DNA of 31,564 nt, from positions 1-31,564 of the forward strand of contig JAAGZO010000396.1 in assembly GCA_024206195.1 (NCBI GenBank). Direction: 5' to 3'. The DNA comes from a bacterium (GTDB lineage Archaea; Nanoarchaeota; Nanoarchaeia; Woesearchaeales; UBA10216). Position 1 is the first letter of the stretch; every line of letters begins with the position of its first letter. Made by a program: the position numbers and the translations under genes. This document shows positions 13,054 through 20,851 of this stretch, piece by piece. A model generated the notes under the pieces. The model saw only the letters and a program-made list of their open reading frames with translations, ran no database searches and was not told the origin of the DNA.

Positions 13054-13683
13054 ATGAGCAAAAGCGATATAGTTGTAATTGCACTTGTTGTTGTTTCTTT
13101 TCTGATAAGCTTCTATTTTATGTCTCAAGTGCCTGAGGAGATGGCTTCTCACTGGAATGCAGCCGGAGAGGTGGATGGTTATACATCCAAGTTCTGGGGC
13201 TTGTTTTTAATGCCAATAATTGTTGTTGCTATTGCATTGCTTTTCCTCGCAATACCTAAGATAGATCCTCTGAAAGCAAACATAAAGAAGTTCAGCAGCT
13301 ATTACTACAGGTTTATTTACATGTTCTTGATTTTCATGATTGCAGTACAATTGCAAGGCTTATTGTGGAATGTCGGAGTAGAGATAAACACCAATATTTT
13401 CTTTTCAATTGGCATTGGTCTTTTGTTCTTCTATATTGGAATTATGCTGAAGCATATCAAGAGAAACTGGTTCATTGGAATAAGGACACCATGGACACTA
13501 AGCAGCGATAAGGTTTGGGACAAGACTCACAAAGAAGGCTCAAAATGGTTTAAGGTTGCAGGAATAATTGCATTTTTCGGAGCGCTATTTGAGGCTTATG
13601 CAATATACCTGATTATTGTTCCTATATTTGCTGCTGCAATATATACTGTTGTTTATTCTTATTTATTGTTTAAGAAGAAATAA
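13054..13683 (+). CDS. SdpI/DUF1648-family membrane protein
   Basis: 209 residues with about six hydrophobic segments. The N-terminal DUF1648 motif is seen in VPEEMASHWNAAGEVDG-Y-SKFWGLFLMP after the first membrane helix, and the SdpI part has WFIGIRTPWTLSSDKVW-KTH. In Bacillus, SdpI is an immunity protein and signal transducer against the toxin SdpC; most archaeal homologues are of unknown role. No toxin-like partner is adjacent, so immunity is not supported here. Confidence 0.85.
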   Translation: MSKSDIVVIALVVVSFLISFYFMSQVPEEMASHWNAAGEVDGYTSKFWGLFLMPIIVVAIALLFLAIPKIDPLKANIKKFSSYYYRFIYMFLIFMIAVQLQGLLWNVGVEINTNIFFSIGIGLLFFYIGIMLKHIKRNWFIGIRTPWTLSSDKVWDKTHKEGSKWFKVAGIIAFFGALFEAYAIYLIIVPIFAAAIYTVVYSYLLFKKK

Positions 13684-13712
13684 AAAGTGCCGGAGAGGGG
13701 ATTTGAGCCCCC

Positions 13713-13747
13713 GACAATCGTACACTGTCAGATAGTCTGACAACGTT
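13713..13747 (-). other. 35-base variable-loop region of the CAT tRNA, likely a second intron
   Basis: A class I tRNA should have about 5 bases here. The insert folds into a tight stem, TTGTCAGA-CTA-TCTGACAG (13725-13743), flanked by CGT/ACG pairing. A second intron near position 45/46 is the simplest reading; a genuine long variable arm on a CAT tRNA would be unprecedented to my knowledge. Exact splice sites cannot be fixed by eye. Confidence 0.5.
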
Positions 13748-13753
13748 CTACGT

Positions 13754-13803
13754 GCCTCCTGATTAAGCTTTAATCATTGGATGAATCCTCATCGCTCAAA
13801 TCA
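13754..13803 (-). other. Probable 50-nt intron in the CAT tRNA (position 37/38)
   Basis: Splicing after CTCATA and before A-CGTAG restores a 7-base loop. Around the junction CTC pairs with GAG, a 3-base bulge GCA precedes the exon stem, and intron TGATT pairs with AATCA; this is a relaxed bulge-helix-bulge, not a perfect one. Inside the intron GATGA-GGAT-TCATC and TGATTAA-AGC-TTAATCA can form further hairpins. Confidence 0.65.
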
Positions 13804-13868
13804 TATGAGCGTAGCGCTCTAACCAGGCTGAGCTACTCCGGCATAAAGTTAAGAGAAAAATTATTGTT

Positions 13869-14276
13869 TTATAAAGCTTTCCGTATGTTCTCTGCGTATT
13901 TGTCCATCTCGCCTTCTTCGTACTTGCTCTGAGGCCATAGCTTAAGGCCATCGTCCTTTAAGCGAGGCATGATATGGAAATGCGCATGTGGAACAAGCTG
14001 CCCTGCTGCTTCGTAGTTACTCATTCCAAGGCTGATTCCATCAGCCTGCACTGCTTTCATGACAGCAGCAGACACATTCTTCACTACGACAATCATGTCT
14101 TTCAGAAGTTCATCAGGGACATCCAAAAGTGTTTCATGGTGCTCTTTTGCTATCACCAAAGCATGCCCTTTGTTAACTGGGCCAATGTCTAAAAATGCAA
14201 GCACTTTTTCATCCTCAAAAATCTTGCTTGAAGGTATTTCTCCTTTAATTATCTTGCAGAATATGCAATCTGACAT
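13869..14276 (-). CDS. HIT-family nucleotide hydrolase (Hint-like)
   Basis: 135 residues. It has the N-terminal zinc-type CIFCKIIKGEIPS segment, FLDIGPVNKGHALVI, and the catalytic histidine triad HAHFHI in VPHAHFHIMPR. Such proteins hydrolyse adenosine phosphoramidates or dinucleoside polyphosphates. It follows the YfcE-type phosphodiesterase by 11 bases; its Shine-Dalgarno (GGGGGTGG) overlaps that gene's stop, so the two are one operon. Confidence 0.93.
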   Translation of the reverse strand: MSDCIFCKIIKGEIPSSKIFEDEKVLAFLDIGPVNKGHALVIAKEHHETLLDVPDELLKDMIVVVKNVSAAVMKAVQADGISLGMSNYEAAGQLVPHAHFHIMPRLKDDGLKLWPQSKYEEGEMDKYAENIRKAL

Positions 14277-14287
14277 GTTTCCACCCC

Positions 14288-14770
14288 CTAGAGTTCTATA
14301 AACTCTAAATTATCTGTTTCAACATCAAGGAATGCAATGTTGTTCTCTCCACCAAAATAATGCGCTCCTGGATTGATTATCCTTGTGTTTCCCTTTTTTT
14401 CATCTCGCTTTACATGAGTATGACCATGCAAAACATAATCAAATTTGCCTGATTCAATAAAGCTTTGAAGTTTTTTTTCGTCTTTTCCATGCAGTGCAAC
14501 AAGCTTCTTTCCTTTGTAGTCAAGTTCAAGCCATTCATCATAGTATTCTGCGCCAAGCTCTGCAATCTTTTCCATCATAAGATCATAATCCGCTCCATCA
14601 CAGTTGCCTTTTACAAACTTCATAGTAAGTCCAGAGAAGTACTGTATTGTTCTGGGAGCAACAACATCTCCAAGATGAATCACGAACTCTACATTCTTTT
14701 CCTTGAAGAGAGCTACTGCTTTCTGTACATTGACTACATTGTCATGTGTGTCTGAGATTATTCCTATCAT
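14288..14770 (-). CDS. YfcE/MJ0936-type metallophosphodiesterase
   Basis: 160 residues from the ATG at 14770 (MIGIISDTHDN). A start four codons upstream is possible, but the TATA box at 14791-14800 is centred 26 bases before 14770, which favours this leaderless start. Metal-binding motifs in order: SDTHDN, HLGDVV, KGNCD, ALHGK and LHGHTHV, with the ending NPGAHYFGGEN. The family hydrolyses phosphodiesters; cyclic nucleotides or nucleotide-derived signals are plausible substrates. Forms an operon with the HIT gene. Confidence 0.9.
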   Translation of the reverse strand: MIGIISDTHDNVVNVQKAVALFKEKNVEFVIHLGDVVAPRTIQYFSGLTMKFVKGNCDGADYDLMMEKIAELGAEYYDEWLELDYKGKKLVALHGKDEKKLQSFIESGKFDYVLHGHTHVKRDEKKGNTRIINPGAHYFGGENNIAFLDVETDNLEFIEL

Positions 14771-14790
14771 AGTGACCTCCATTGCTTTGA

Positions 14791-14800
14791 GATATAAAAA
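14791..14800 (-). promoter_or_regulatory. TATA box for the phosphodiesterase-HIT operon
   Basis: Minus-strand TTTTTATATC just after the stop of the upstream metallophosphoesterase, 26 bases before the chosen start at 14770. Confidence 0.6.
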
Positions 14801-14806
14801 TCTTTT

Positions 14807-15601
14807 CTACAGCCTATGCAGTTTAACCTTGCTTGGCTTTGTTGTATTGAATGAAATAACATTAAGGTTTGTCGCTTCCTCTTTTGTGAATGGATTGTGC
14901 TGGCTGCCTGGGTTTGCTATTGTGGTATTTCCTATTTTCTCGCAGAAAAAACCAGACATCTCTATTGACTCATGGATATGACCATGCAATGTTAGTGGTG
15001 GCTGTTCTTCTTCAATGAATTTTCGTACTGTTTTGCTTCCAACGTGAGTTCCATCATGTATTATGTCCAGCTTTGTGTTGAATGGCGGAGTATGTATTAC
15101 ATAAATTGTTTTCTTTGGATCTGTTTTTTTCTTAATCTCATTGAAGTCATCTTTTATGCTCGAGAAATCATCTCTCTTTATTGTCTGTATTCCCTCTACT
15201 TTTTCTTTCTTCAGATCCCCTTTTTCCCAATCTTTCAATCTGAATGGGGTAACAGGAACATATGGATAACCATAAATTTCAAAGTTTCTAAGTTTTTGCG
15301 CTTTGTTGCTGATTAGCTTGAAGATTCCTTCTTGCTCTGCTGCTTCAAGAATCTCAAAGTTAATTCTTAAATCATCATTTCCCATCATAAGATAAACATC
15401 CTTTCCAAACTCTGCAATCCTTGGGACAAGATACTCTATGAAGAACTTCTTTTGATATTCTATAATCTCGTTTATATCATGGAAACTCTTTGGAGCTATA
15501 TCTCCTCCTAAAATTATTGCATCCTTGTTCATAGCAAAGGAGAATAGTTTCTCATATAGCTCTCTGTTTCCGTGCAAATCCGCTGCATAGGCTATATCCA
15601 T
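14807..15601 (-). CDS. Metallophosphoesterase (Icc-like)
   Basis: 264 residues. Metal-site motifs: AADLHGNRELYE, ILGGDIAPK, MMGNDD, VIHTPPFNT and LHGHIHES, then NPGSQHN. This is a larger calcineurin-like phosphoesterase with an insert (about 95-170) before the HTPP motif. The start at 15601 lies inside the end of the CYTH-EamA gene (10-base overlap), so it is translated with the two transporters. The target phosphoester is unknown; the CYTH neighbour hints at nucleotide or polyphosphate metabolism. Confidence 0.88.
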   Translation of the reverse strand: MDIAYAADLHGNRELYEKLFSFAMNKDAIILGGDIAPKSFHDINEIIEYQKKFFIEYLVPRIAEFGKDVYLMMGNDDLRINFEILEAAEQEGIFKLISNKAQKLRNFEIYGYPYVPVTPFRLKDWEKGDLKKEKVEGIQTIKRDDFSSIKDDFNEIKKKTDPKKTIYVIHTPPFNTKLDIIHDGTHVGSKTVRKFIEEEQPPLTLHGHIHESIEMSGFFCEKIGNTTIANPGSQHNPFTKEEATNLNVISFNTTKPSKVKLHRL

Positions 15602-16983
15602 TGTTCAACCCTCTTAAGTACAAACTTAACTTTTTCCAGATTGAATAACATTAGCATTACTCCTGCAACTATAAATGTTCCACCAATAAGGTTCTTTGTA
15701 GCAGGCATTATACCTAAGAAAAGGAATGAATAAATAACAACAACAAAGGGATCAAGTGTTCTTATTGTGACAACCTGGGCTATCTTGAGGCGCTTGATTG
15801 CTTTGTAAAGAAACAAGGTTCCGAATATTGCTGAAAGGAAAACTGATAAAACCAGAATAGGAGCCTGTATTATTGGCAGAACTGTGAACTTTCCAGTTGC
15901 AAACACAGCTATTGTAAGGAAACCAAGGGTGAATAATGCTCGGAAAGAGGTAAGAACAATAGACTGCACGTTTTTCATGTATTTCTTTGCAATAAAAGCG
16001 TCAAGTGCAATAGCAAATGCTGAAATGATTGCTATTGTTGAGCCAATAACTGTGTATCCGCCTCCACCAAAGTTCATTATCAAGGCACCAAAAACAGCAA
16101 TAGAGACTCCTATTGCATCCAGCTTGCGAAGCCTCTCTTTGAGGAATAAAGCACCCAAAGCAATTGCAAATACTGTTGTTAATGTCAATAGGAATGCAGT
16201 TGGAGACGGCCCTATAAGCTTAATTGCGTATATCCAAAGTAGGATTGCTGCAGCATTAACAAAGCCGATTATTAGTCCAATCTTCCAGTTTGTCTTGAAT
16301 GTGTCATTAAACTTCATTTGCTTATGCGTAACTACAACAAGCACAGCTATCAAAGCAGCTGCGAGATACCAAAGGAACATAAGGCTTTCAGGGGTAGTAT
16401 ATTCAAGAAGATACTTGGAGGTTACATATGATGTTGAAACAAAGAACGCTGATAAAAAGGCATAGAGAACGCCTCGCCCTTTTTGTTCCCTTATGGCAGC
16501 ATTCTCATAAAGTTGCGGAACAGTCTTTTTGACCTTTTTCAGGCCAAGCAGCCTCATCAACCCATTGATGTTCTGCGGTTCGTCCTCCACTTCAAGAACC
16601 CATCCGACCTTGTCTATTTTCTCAACAACAAAGCTGTACTTGCCAAGCTGGTATACATAGCCAACCCTTGAATAAGAAAAGAGTTCCTTAAAGTTCCAGC
16701 GCTCCATAAGCTCGAATGCTGTTGCTTTCTTTACTTCTTTCCTGAAGCCTTTTAGTGTTTCCTTGATCTTGTTTTTCCAGGCTGCTGCCTGGTAGATGAT
16801 TGTTGCCTGGCCATCTTTTATCCTTACCTTGATAGCTTCCTCATTAATGTCCCAGGTGTCTGTCTTTGGAACAAAGATGTGATCTCTAAAGAAATAAGAC
16901 TCTTTTTCTTTAGCTCCTTTTAACAGGATTTTGTCCCTGAAAAGCCTATAGTTCTCTATCTTAGCTCTTGCTTCGGTTTTCAT
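15592..16983 (-). CDS. Fusion of a CYTH domain with an EamA/DMT-family transporter
   Basis: 463 residues from the ATG at 16983. Residues 1-150 look like a CYTH (adenylate cyclase IV/thiamine-triphosphatase) domain: an opening E-A-R-A-K-I in place of ExExK, IKVRIKDGQATIIYQ as the LRIR-type strand, then RVGYVYQLGKYSFVVEKI and a closing GWVLEVEDE. From about residue 165 there are ten hydrophobic segments with the two EamA repeats (FLSAFFVSTSYVTSKYLLE; second repeat near GGYTVIGSTIAIISAFAIAL). It overlaps its paralogue upstream by 23 bases and the phosphoesterase downstream by 10. CYTH domains bind triphosphates through acidic and basic residues, so substrate sensing or hydrolysis coupled to transport is possible. 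The middle Glu of the signature is Arg, so catalysis is doubtful. Confidence 0.82.
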   Translation of the reverse strand: MKTEARAKIENYRLFRDKILLKGAKEKESYFFRDHIFVPKTDTWDINEEAIKVRIKDGQATIIYQAAAWKNKIKETLKGFRKEVKKATAFELMERWNFKELFSYSRVGYVYQLGKYSFVVEKIDKVGWVLEVEDEPQNINGLMRLLGLKKVKKTVPQLYENAAIREQKGRGVLYAFLSAFFVSTSYVTSKYLLEYTTPESLMFLWYLAAALIAVLVVVTHKQMKFNDTFKTNWKIGLIIGFVNAAAILLWIYAIKLIGPSPTAFLLTLTTVFAIALGALFLKERLRKLDAIGVSIAVFGALIMNFGGGGYTVIGSTIAIISAFAIALDAFIAKKYMKNVQSIVLTSFRALFTLGFLTIAVFATGKFTVLPIIQAPILVLSVFLSAIFGTLFLYKAIKRLKIAQVVTIRTLDPFVVVIYSFLFLGIMPATKNLIGGTFIVAGVMLMLFNLEKVKFVLKRVEQWI

Positions 16984-17857
16984 AGTTTTTCCATCTGTGA
17001 TACATTGTTGCAAGTGCAACTCCAATTATGATTAGGATTCCGCCTGTCACTTCTTTTAAAGTAGGCAGAGTGCCGAAGAGTATTAGTGCGTAAACAACAA
17101 CAAAAAACGCATCAAAGGACCTTACAATAGCTGCCTTTGTCATGTCAATGTACTTTAGTGCATAGAAAAACAATAGATGTGCAATAACTGCACCTGAGAT
17201 AGGGCCTAAAGCGACAAGCCAGTACATGTTTGGCTCAATCGGAACATATTTTCCTGTTGCAAAGACATAGATTCCTACAAAGACTACTGTGAACAAGCAT
17301 CTGAAAGACAATAAGCCCATTGGATGCACTTTTTTAACATATCTTTTGGCAACATAGCTCTGGAAGGATGCTGCAAGTGATGATGCCGCTGCAAGGATTA
17401 CTCCTAATATCATCATTTTGCCAGTGCCAAATGTAAGTGTAAAGGTTCCTACAATTGCAATGAACATTCCTAGGATCTCAATCTTTGTCAAACGCTCTCT
17501 TAATAGAAGCATACCAAGGATTATTGTGAAAAGAATCTCAAATCGCGTTATGAAACCGACAAGAACAGGACCAATCATCTCAATTGCATTAAACCAAAAG
17601 ATTGCAGCAAAGGTATTTGCCAGTCCAATAAACAGACCAGGTTTCCAGTGTTTTCTTAAGGTTCCTATGTAGCTTTCTTTTGTTAAGAAGATGTGCATTA
17701 AGGATACAGCAATGAATGCTGAGAAAAACCAGAATATCACAAGTGTCTCTGGGGTTGTAGCAGAATTATTCAGAATATATTTTGTTATGACTGCAGAAAC
17801 AGGTAAGAAGACTGTGCAGAGGAATGCAAGGAGAAATCCTTTGGATAGTTTATTCAT
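16961..17857 (-). CDS. EamA/DMT-family transporter
   Basis: 298 residues from the ATG at 17857, with ten predicted membrane segments and the two EamA repeats (LAFLCTVFLPVSAVITKYIL at the start; LGVILAAASSLAASFQSYVA in the second half). The family exports or imports small metabolites. A TTG seven codons upstream (17878) sits 23 bases from a minus-strand TATA element near 17896-17905 and could be a leaderless start; I prefer the ATG. It is a clear paralogue of the transporter half of the next gene, suggesting tandem duplication followed by CYTH fusion. Confidence 0.88.
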   Translation of the reverse strand: MNKLSKGFLLAFLCTVFLPVSAVITKYILNNSATTPETLVIFWFFSAFIAVSLMHIFLTKESYIGTLRKHWKPGLFIGLANTFAAIFWFNAIEMIGPVLVGFITRFEILFTIILGMLLLRERLTKIEILGMFIAIVGTFTLTFGTGKMMILGVILAAASSLAASFQSYVAKRYVKKVHPMGLLSFRCLFTVVFVGIYVFATGKYVPIEPNMYWLVALGPISGAVIAHLLFFYALKYIDMTKAAIVRSFDAFFVVVYALILFGTLPTLKEVTGGILIIIGVALATMYHRWKNYENRSKS

Positions 17858-17932
17858 TTTGGCGCTCTTTTTCGTCAAGAAGATTTTTTCTGTGGTTTTT
17901 AAATGTTACTGTTCCTGCTTATTTTTGAAAAC

Positions 17933-17942
17933 TTTTTTATAT
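17933..17942 (+). promoter_or_regulatory. TATA box for the methyltransferase gene
   Basis: TTTTTTATAT after a GAAAA BRE-like stretch, centred about 30 bases before the ATG at 17968. Confidence 0.5.
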
Positions 17943-17967
17943 TTACCCAGATAATGTTGCACCATTG

Positions 17968-18720
17968 ATGAAGCAGCATAAGAATTACTATTCAAAACGG
18001 ACTTTTAACCTCATTTGCAAATTTTTTTTTATGGGAAAACAGTTCTGCAGGGAACGCGGCGCTTTTTACATTGTCAGGATATTCTTCATGCTAATTTTTG
18101 GTTACCCTTACTACAAGCTGTTTAAGTCTTCTAGAAGATTTATAGTTCAAGGGAGGCCTTACAAATATTTCTATGCTACATATCTTGTGACATGGATGAA
18201 TGAACGTGCTGTTGAAGTTCCTCTTTTTCTGGAGGCTATAAATCAATTCAGAGGTAAAAGAATACTTGAAGTTGGCAGGGTGCTTCCCCACTACGTTCGC
18301 CATAAACATGCTGTTCTAGACAAATATGAGAAAGGCCGAGGAATAATCAATCAGGATGTTGTTGATTTTAAACCCCCTGTAAAATATGACTTGATTATCT
18401 CTATTTCAACTTTAGAACATGTTGGCTGGGATGAATCTCCACGCGACAAAAAAAAGATTCTTCTGGCTCTTAAAACCCTTAGGAGATGCCTTGCGCCAGG
18501 CGGAAAAATTATGGTTTCCTTCCCTGTTGGGTATAATCCTGAGCTTGACAAGCTTGTTGAGGATAACAAATTTGGGTTTACAGAACAGTATTGCATGAAA
18601 AGAATGTCTGATGACAACCGCTGGACACAGGTCAAATGGGAGGATATCCGCAACCTGAAGTATGACTTGCCTTATGTAGCTGCAAATGGACTTGTAATAG
18701 GAATAATCAACGCAGAATAA
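17968..18720 (+). CDS. Class I SAM-dependent methyltransferase-like protein
   Basis: 250 residues. The N-terminal 85 residues are basic and aromatic with one hydrophobic stretch (IVRIFFMLIFGYPYY), perhaps membrane-associating. The catalytic part has ILEVGRVLPHY as motif I (E-G, though G-G is weak), DLIISISTLEHVGWDE as motif IV/post-IV, and LRRCLAPGGKIMVSFPVGY. This layout is common in methyltransferases near sugar or lipid biosynthesis, but the acceptor is unknown. A TTG lies one codon upstream of the chosen ATG. Confidence 0.75.
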   Translation: MKQHKNYYSKRTFNLICKFFFMGKQFCRERGAFYIVRIFFMLIFGYPYYKLFKSSRRFIVQGRPYKYFYATYLVTWMNERAVEVPLFLEAINQFRGKRILEVGRVLPHYVRHKHAVLDKYEKGRGIINQDVVDFKPPVKYDLIISISTLEHVGWDESPRDKKKILLALKTLRRCLAPGGKIMVSFPVGYNPELDKLVEDNKFGFTEQYCMKRMSDDNRWTQVKWEDIRNLKYDLPYVAANGLVIGIINAE

Positions 18721-18723
18721 TCA

Positions 18724-18797
18724 TGGACTGGCCGGGATTTGAACCCGGAGCCTCACCGCGGCCAGCGGCGCGTTATACCGGATTTAACTACCAGCCC
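18724..18797 (-). tRNA. tRNA-Ala (anticodon GGC)
   Basis: Acceptor GGGCTGG/CCAGTCC including the G3-U70 pair that is the universal alanine identity element, D-arm GTTA/TAAC, anticodon stem CGCCG/CGGTG with loop CTGGCCG, T-arm CCGGG-TTCAAAT-CCCGG, discriminator A, no CCA. Confidence 0.96.
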
Positions 18798-18863
18798 GGA
18801 TTAGTTTTTGGTGTATAGACTGGATTTATAAATGTATCTGAAGAACAAAGTTGAAGAAAAAAA

Positions 18864-19076
18864 CTATTTCCTTGCAATCTTTATGTCGCCTTCTTGGATT
18901 GTCTTTCGTCCGCTGTGCTTTGCAATCTCTGCTGCTTTCTCTGCAATCTTTTCAGCCCTTTCAGTTAGAATAGCTGCAAATGCGTTAATTGCTCCTGCAG
19001 AGACTCTTTTGGCACCAGCGTTTATCATTATCCTTGCAACAGTCGCCTTTGGTATAGTGCTTGTTTTTCTTGTCAT
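18864..19076 (-). CDS. Archaeal histone
   Basis: 70 residues with the complete histone fold: first helix IPKATVARIMINAG, loop GAKRVSAGAIN, long second helix AINAFAAILTERAEKIAEKAAEIAKHSG cut by the usual pattern, and the terminal GRKTIQEGDIKIA. It packages DNA as dimers and larger stacks. A minus-strand TATA element (GTATTTAAAAC near 19110-19122) precedes it with a leader of about 15 bases. Confidence 0.96.
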   Translation of the reverse strand: MTRKTSTIPKATVARIMINAGAKRVSAGAINAFAAILTERAEKIAEKAAEIAKHSGRKTIQEGDIKIARK

Positions 19077-19144
19077 AATTAACCCCTTTTAGTGATAGTA
19101 CATTCTGCTATTCTAGGTTTTAAATACTTTTTGTTTTTAGCAAA

Positions 19145-19154
19145 ATTTATATAC
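19145..19154 (+). promoter_or_regulatory. TATA box for GluRS
   Basis: ATTTATATAC preceded by GCAAA, centred 26 bases before the ATG at 19176; leaderless spacing that also fixes the start. Confidence 0.65.
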
Positions 19155-19175
19155 TGCCTTGGATTAAATTCATTC

Positions 19176-20849
19176 ATGGATTTGAAAGAAAAGATACTGA
19201 GGTTTGCTCTGCAGAATGCAGTGCAGTTCAATGGAAAAGCCAATCCTGGAGCAGTTATTGGCAAGCTGATTGCAGAAGATGATTCTCTAAAAAAAGACAT
19301 GAAGTTTGTTTCCAAGGAAGTACAGGCAGTTATGAAGGATGTAAACAAGATGCCTGTTGAAGAGCAGAAAAAGAAGCTTGAGGAGTTAGCTCCTGAGATG
19401 CTTGAGAAGAAGAAGGGGAAAAAGAGAGATCTTCCAGAGCTTGACAAAGCAGAGATGGGCAAGGTGGTAACAAGGATCCCGCCAGAACCTTCTAAATACA
19501 GCCATATTGGTCATGCTTTGAGTTTTATCATAAATTACATGTATGCAAAGAAGTACAAGGGAAAGTGCATTCTGAGATTTGAGGATACTAATCCTGCTGC
19601 AGTGTCAAAGGAATATGTTGATGCAATCAAAGAGGATGTAATAGGATATCTTGATATCAAGCCTAGCAAGATTATGTTTGCAAGTGATGACCTTGAAAAG
19701 ATGTATAAGCTTGCAGAGAAGCTAATCAAGGCTGGAAAAGCCTATGTTTGTTTCTGTGAAAGAGATAAGATGCGTGATTTGAGGCATAAAGGAGAATGTT
19801 GTGAATGCAGGAATGTTAAAGACTGCCTTGATGACTGGAAAAATATGCTTAAGGGAAAATACAAGGAAGGTGAGTGTGTTCTAAGATTAAAGGGAGATTT
19901 ACAATCAGAGAATCACGTTATGCGTGATCCAGTTATTTTCAGGATATGCACTGAAGAGCATTTTATGCACAAAAAGAAGTACCATGTATGGCCAATGTAT
20001 GATTTTGAGAATGCAGTTGAGGATGGTTTACATGGGGTAACGCATATCATGCGAAGCATAGAGTTCGGTGAGATGAGAGTAGAATTGCAAGAGTTCCTCA
20101 AGGATCTGCTTGGCATGGAAAAGCAGGTTGTTGTGCAGTATGGAAGATTCAATGTTGTTGGTGCAACAACACAGGGAAGAGAGATAAGAAAACTGATTGA
20201 GGATGGTGGATATCTTGGATGGGATGACCCAAGACTTGTAACTTTAAAGGCTTTGAAAAGAAGAGGTTTTGTAAAAGAGACCCTTTATGAGCTTGCTGTT
20301 CAGGTTGGGTTGTCAACAACACCAACTAATATTGATTGGAGCATAATCTCTGCTGCAAACAGGAAGATTCTTGATCCAACATGCAACAGACACTTCTTTA
20401 TTGATGATGCTGAGGAAATAACTATCAAAGGAGCTCCAACGCAGGATGTTGAGATTAAACTGCATCCAGAGCACCCTGAAAGGGGCACAAGGAAGTTCAA
20501 GACAGATGAGAAGTTCTACATCTCAAAAAGAGACATTGCAAAAATGAAGTCTGGAGAACTTGTAAGACTAATGGACTGCCTTAATTTCAAGAAAAACAAG
20601 GGTTATACTTTTGATTCAGTGGGATATGAGGACTACAAGGATAAGGGCAAGCTGATAATACACTGGCTTCCTAAAGAAACAGTAAAGGTTGAGATAATGA
20701 TGCCTGATGCAAAAATAAAGAAGGGTATTGCAGAGAGCAGTGTAAAGGATATGAAAGAGGGAGATATTGTGCAGTTTGTCAGGTTTGGTTTCTGCAGATT
20801 AGACAAGAAAGAAAAGGATAAGTTAACATTCTGGTTTGCACACGAATAG
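19176..20849 (+). CDS. gltX: Glutamyl-tRNA synthetase, archaeal type, with altered KMSKS loop
   Basis: 557 residues from the ATG at 19176 (MDLKEKILRF). A frame extending 28 codons upstream is rejected because the TATA box lies inside it. The archaeal/eukaryal GlxRS N-terminal helical domain occupies about 1-95. The catalytic core has HIGH at 110-113, LRFEDTNP, a cysteine-rich CFCERD...CCECRN insert as in archaeal GluRS, GWDDPRLVTLKALKRRG, and beta-barrel anticodon-binding domains after about 390. The place where KMSKS/LSKRK belongs (after FNVVG) reads TTQGRE (331-336), without the conserved lysine. Archaeal GluRS often also charges tRNA-Gln for later amidation. Confidence 0.92.
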   Translation: MDLKEKILRFALQNAVQFNGKANPGAVIGKLIAEDDSLKKDMKFVSKEVQAVMKDVNKMPVEEQKKKLEELAPEMLEKKKGKKRDLPELDKAEMGKVVTRIPPEPSKYSHIGHALSFIINYMYAKKYKGKCILRFEDTNPAAVSKEYVDAIKEDVIGYLDIKPSKIMFASDDLEKMYKLAEKLIKAGKAYVCFCERDKMRDLRHKGECCECRNVKDCLDDWKNMLKGKYKEGECVLRLKGDLQSENHVMRDPVIFRICTEEHFMHKKKYHVWPMYDFENAVEDGLHGVTHIMRSIEFGEMRVELQEFLKDLLGMEKQVVVQYGRFNVVGATTQGREIRKLIEDGGYLGWDDPRLVTLKALKRRGFVKETLYELAVQVGLSTTPTNIDWSIISAANRKILDPTCNRHFFIDDAEEITIKGAPTQDVEIKLHPEHPERGTRKFKTDEKFYISKRDIAKMKSGELVRLMDCLNFKKNKGYTFDSVGYEDYKDKGKLIIHWLPKETVKVEIMMPDAKIKKGIAESSVKDMKEGDIVQFVRFGFCRLDKKEKDKLTFWFAHE

Positions 20850-20851
20850 AA

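Larger units (their letters stand above)
13688..13842 (-). tRNA. tRNA with anticodon CAT (elongator Met or Ile2), interrupted by two insertions
   Basis: The mature body is clear: acceptor GCCGGAG/CTCCGGC, D-arm GCTC/GAGC, anticodon stem CTACG/CGTAG, T-stem GGGGG/CCCCT, discriminator A, no CCA. The loop opens CTCATA, so the anticodon is CAT (13805-13807). G1-C72 excludes the archaeal initiator. An insertion of about 50 bases follows position 37 and about 30 extra bases lie in the variable loop, making a 155-base gene. The T-loop begins with C where T54 is nearly universal. Either tRNA-Met or a tRNA-Ile needing C34 modification with agmatine is possible. Confidence 0.85.

Noticed and set aside
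13054..13683. SdpI homologue as part of a toxin-immunity system
   Set aside because: No SdpC-like secreted toxin or regulator lies nearby; neighbours are a ribosome GTPase and a tRNA.
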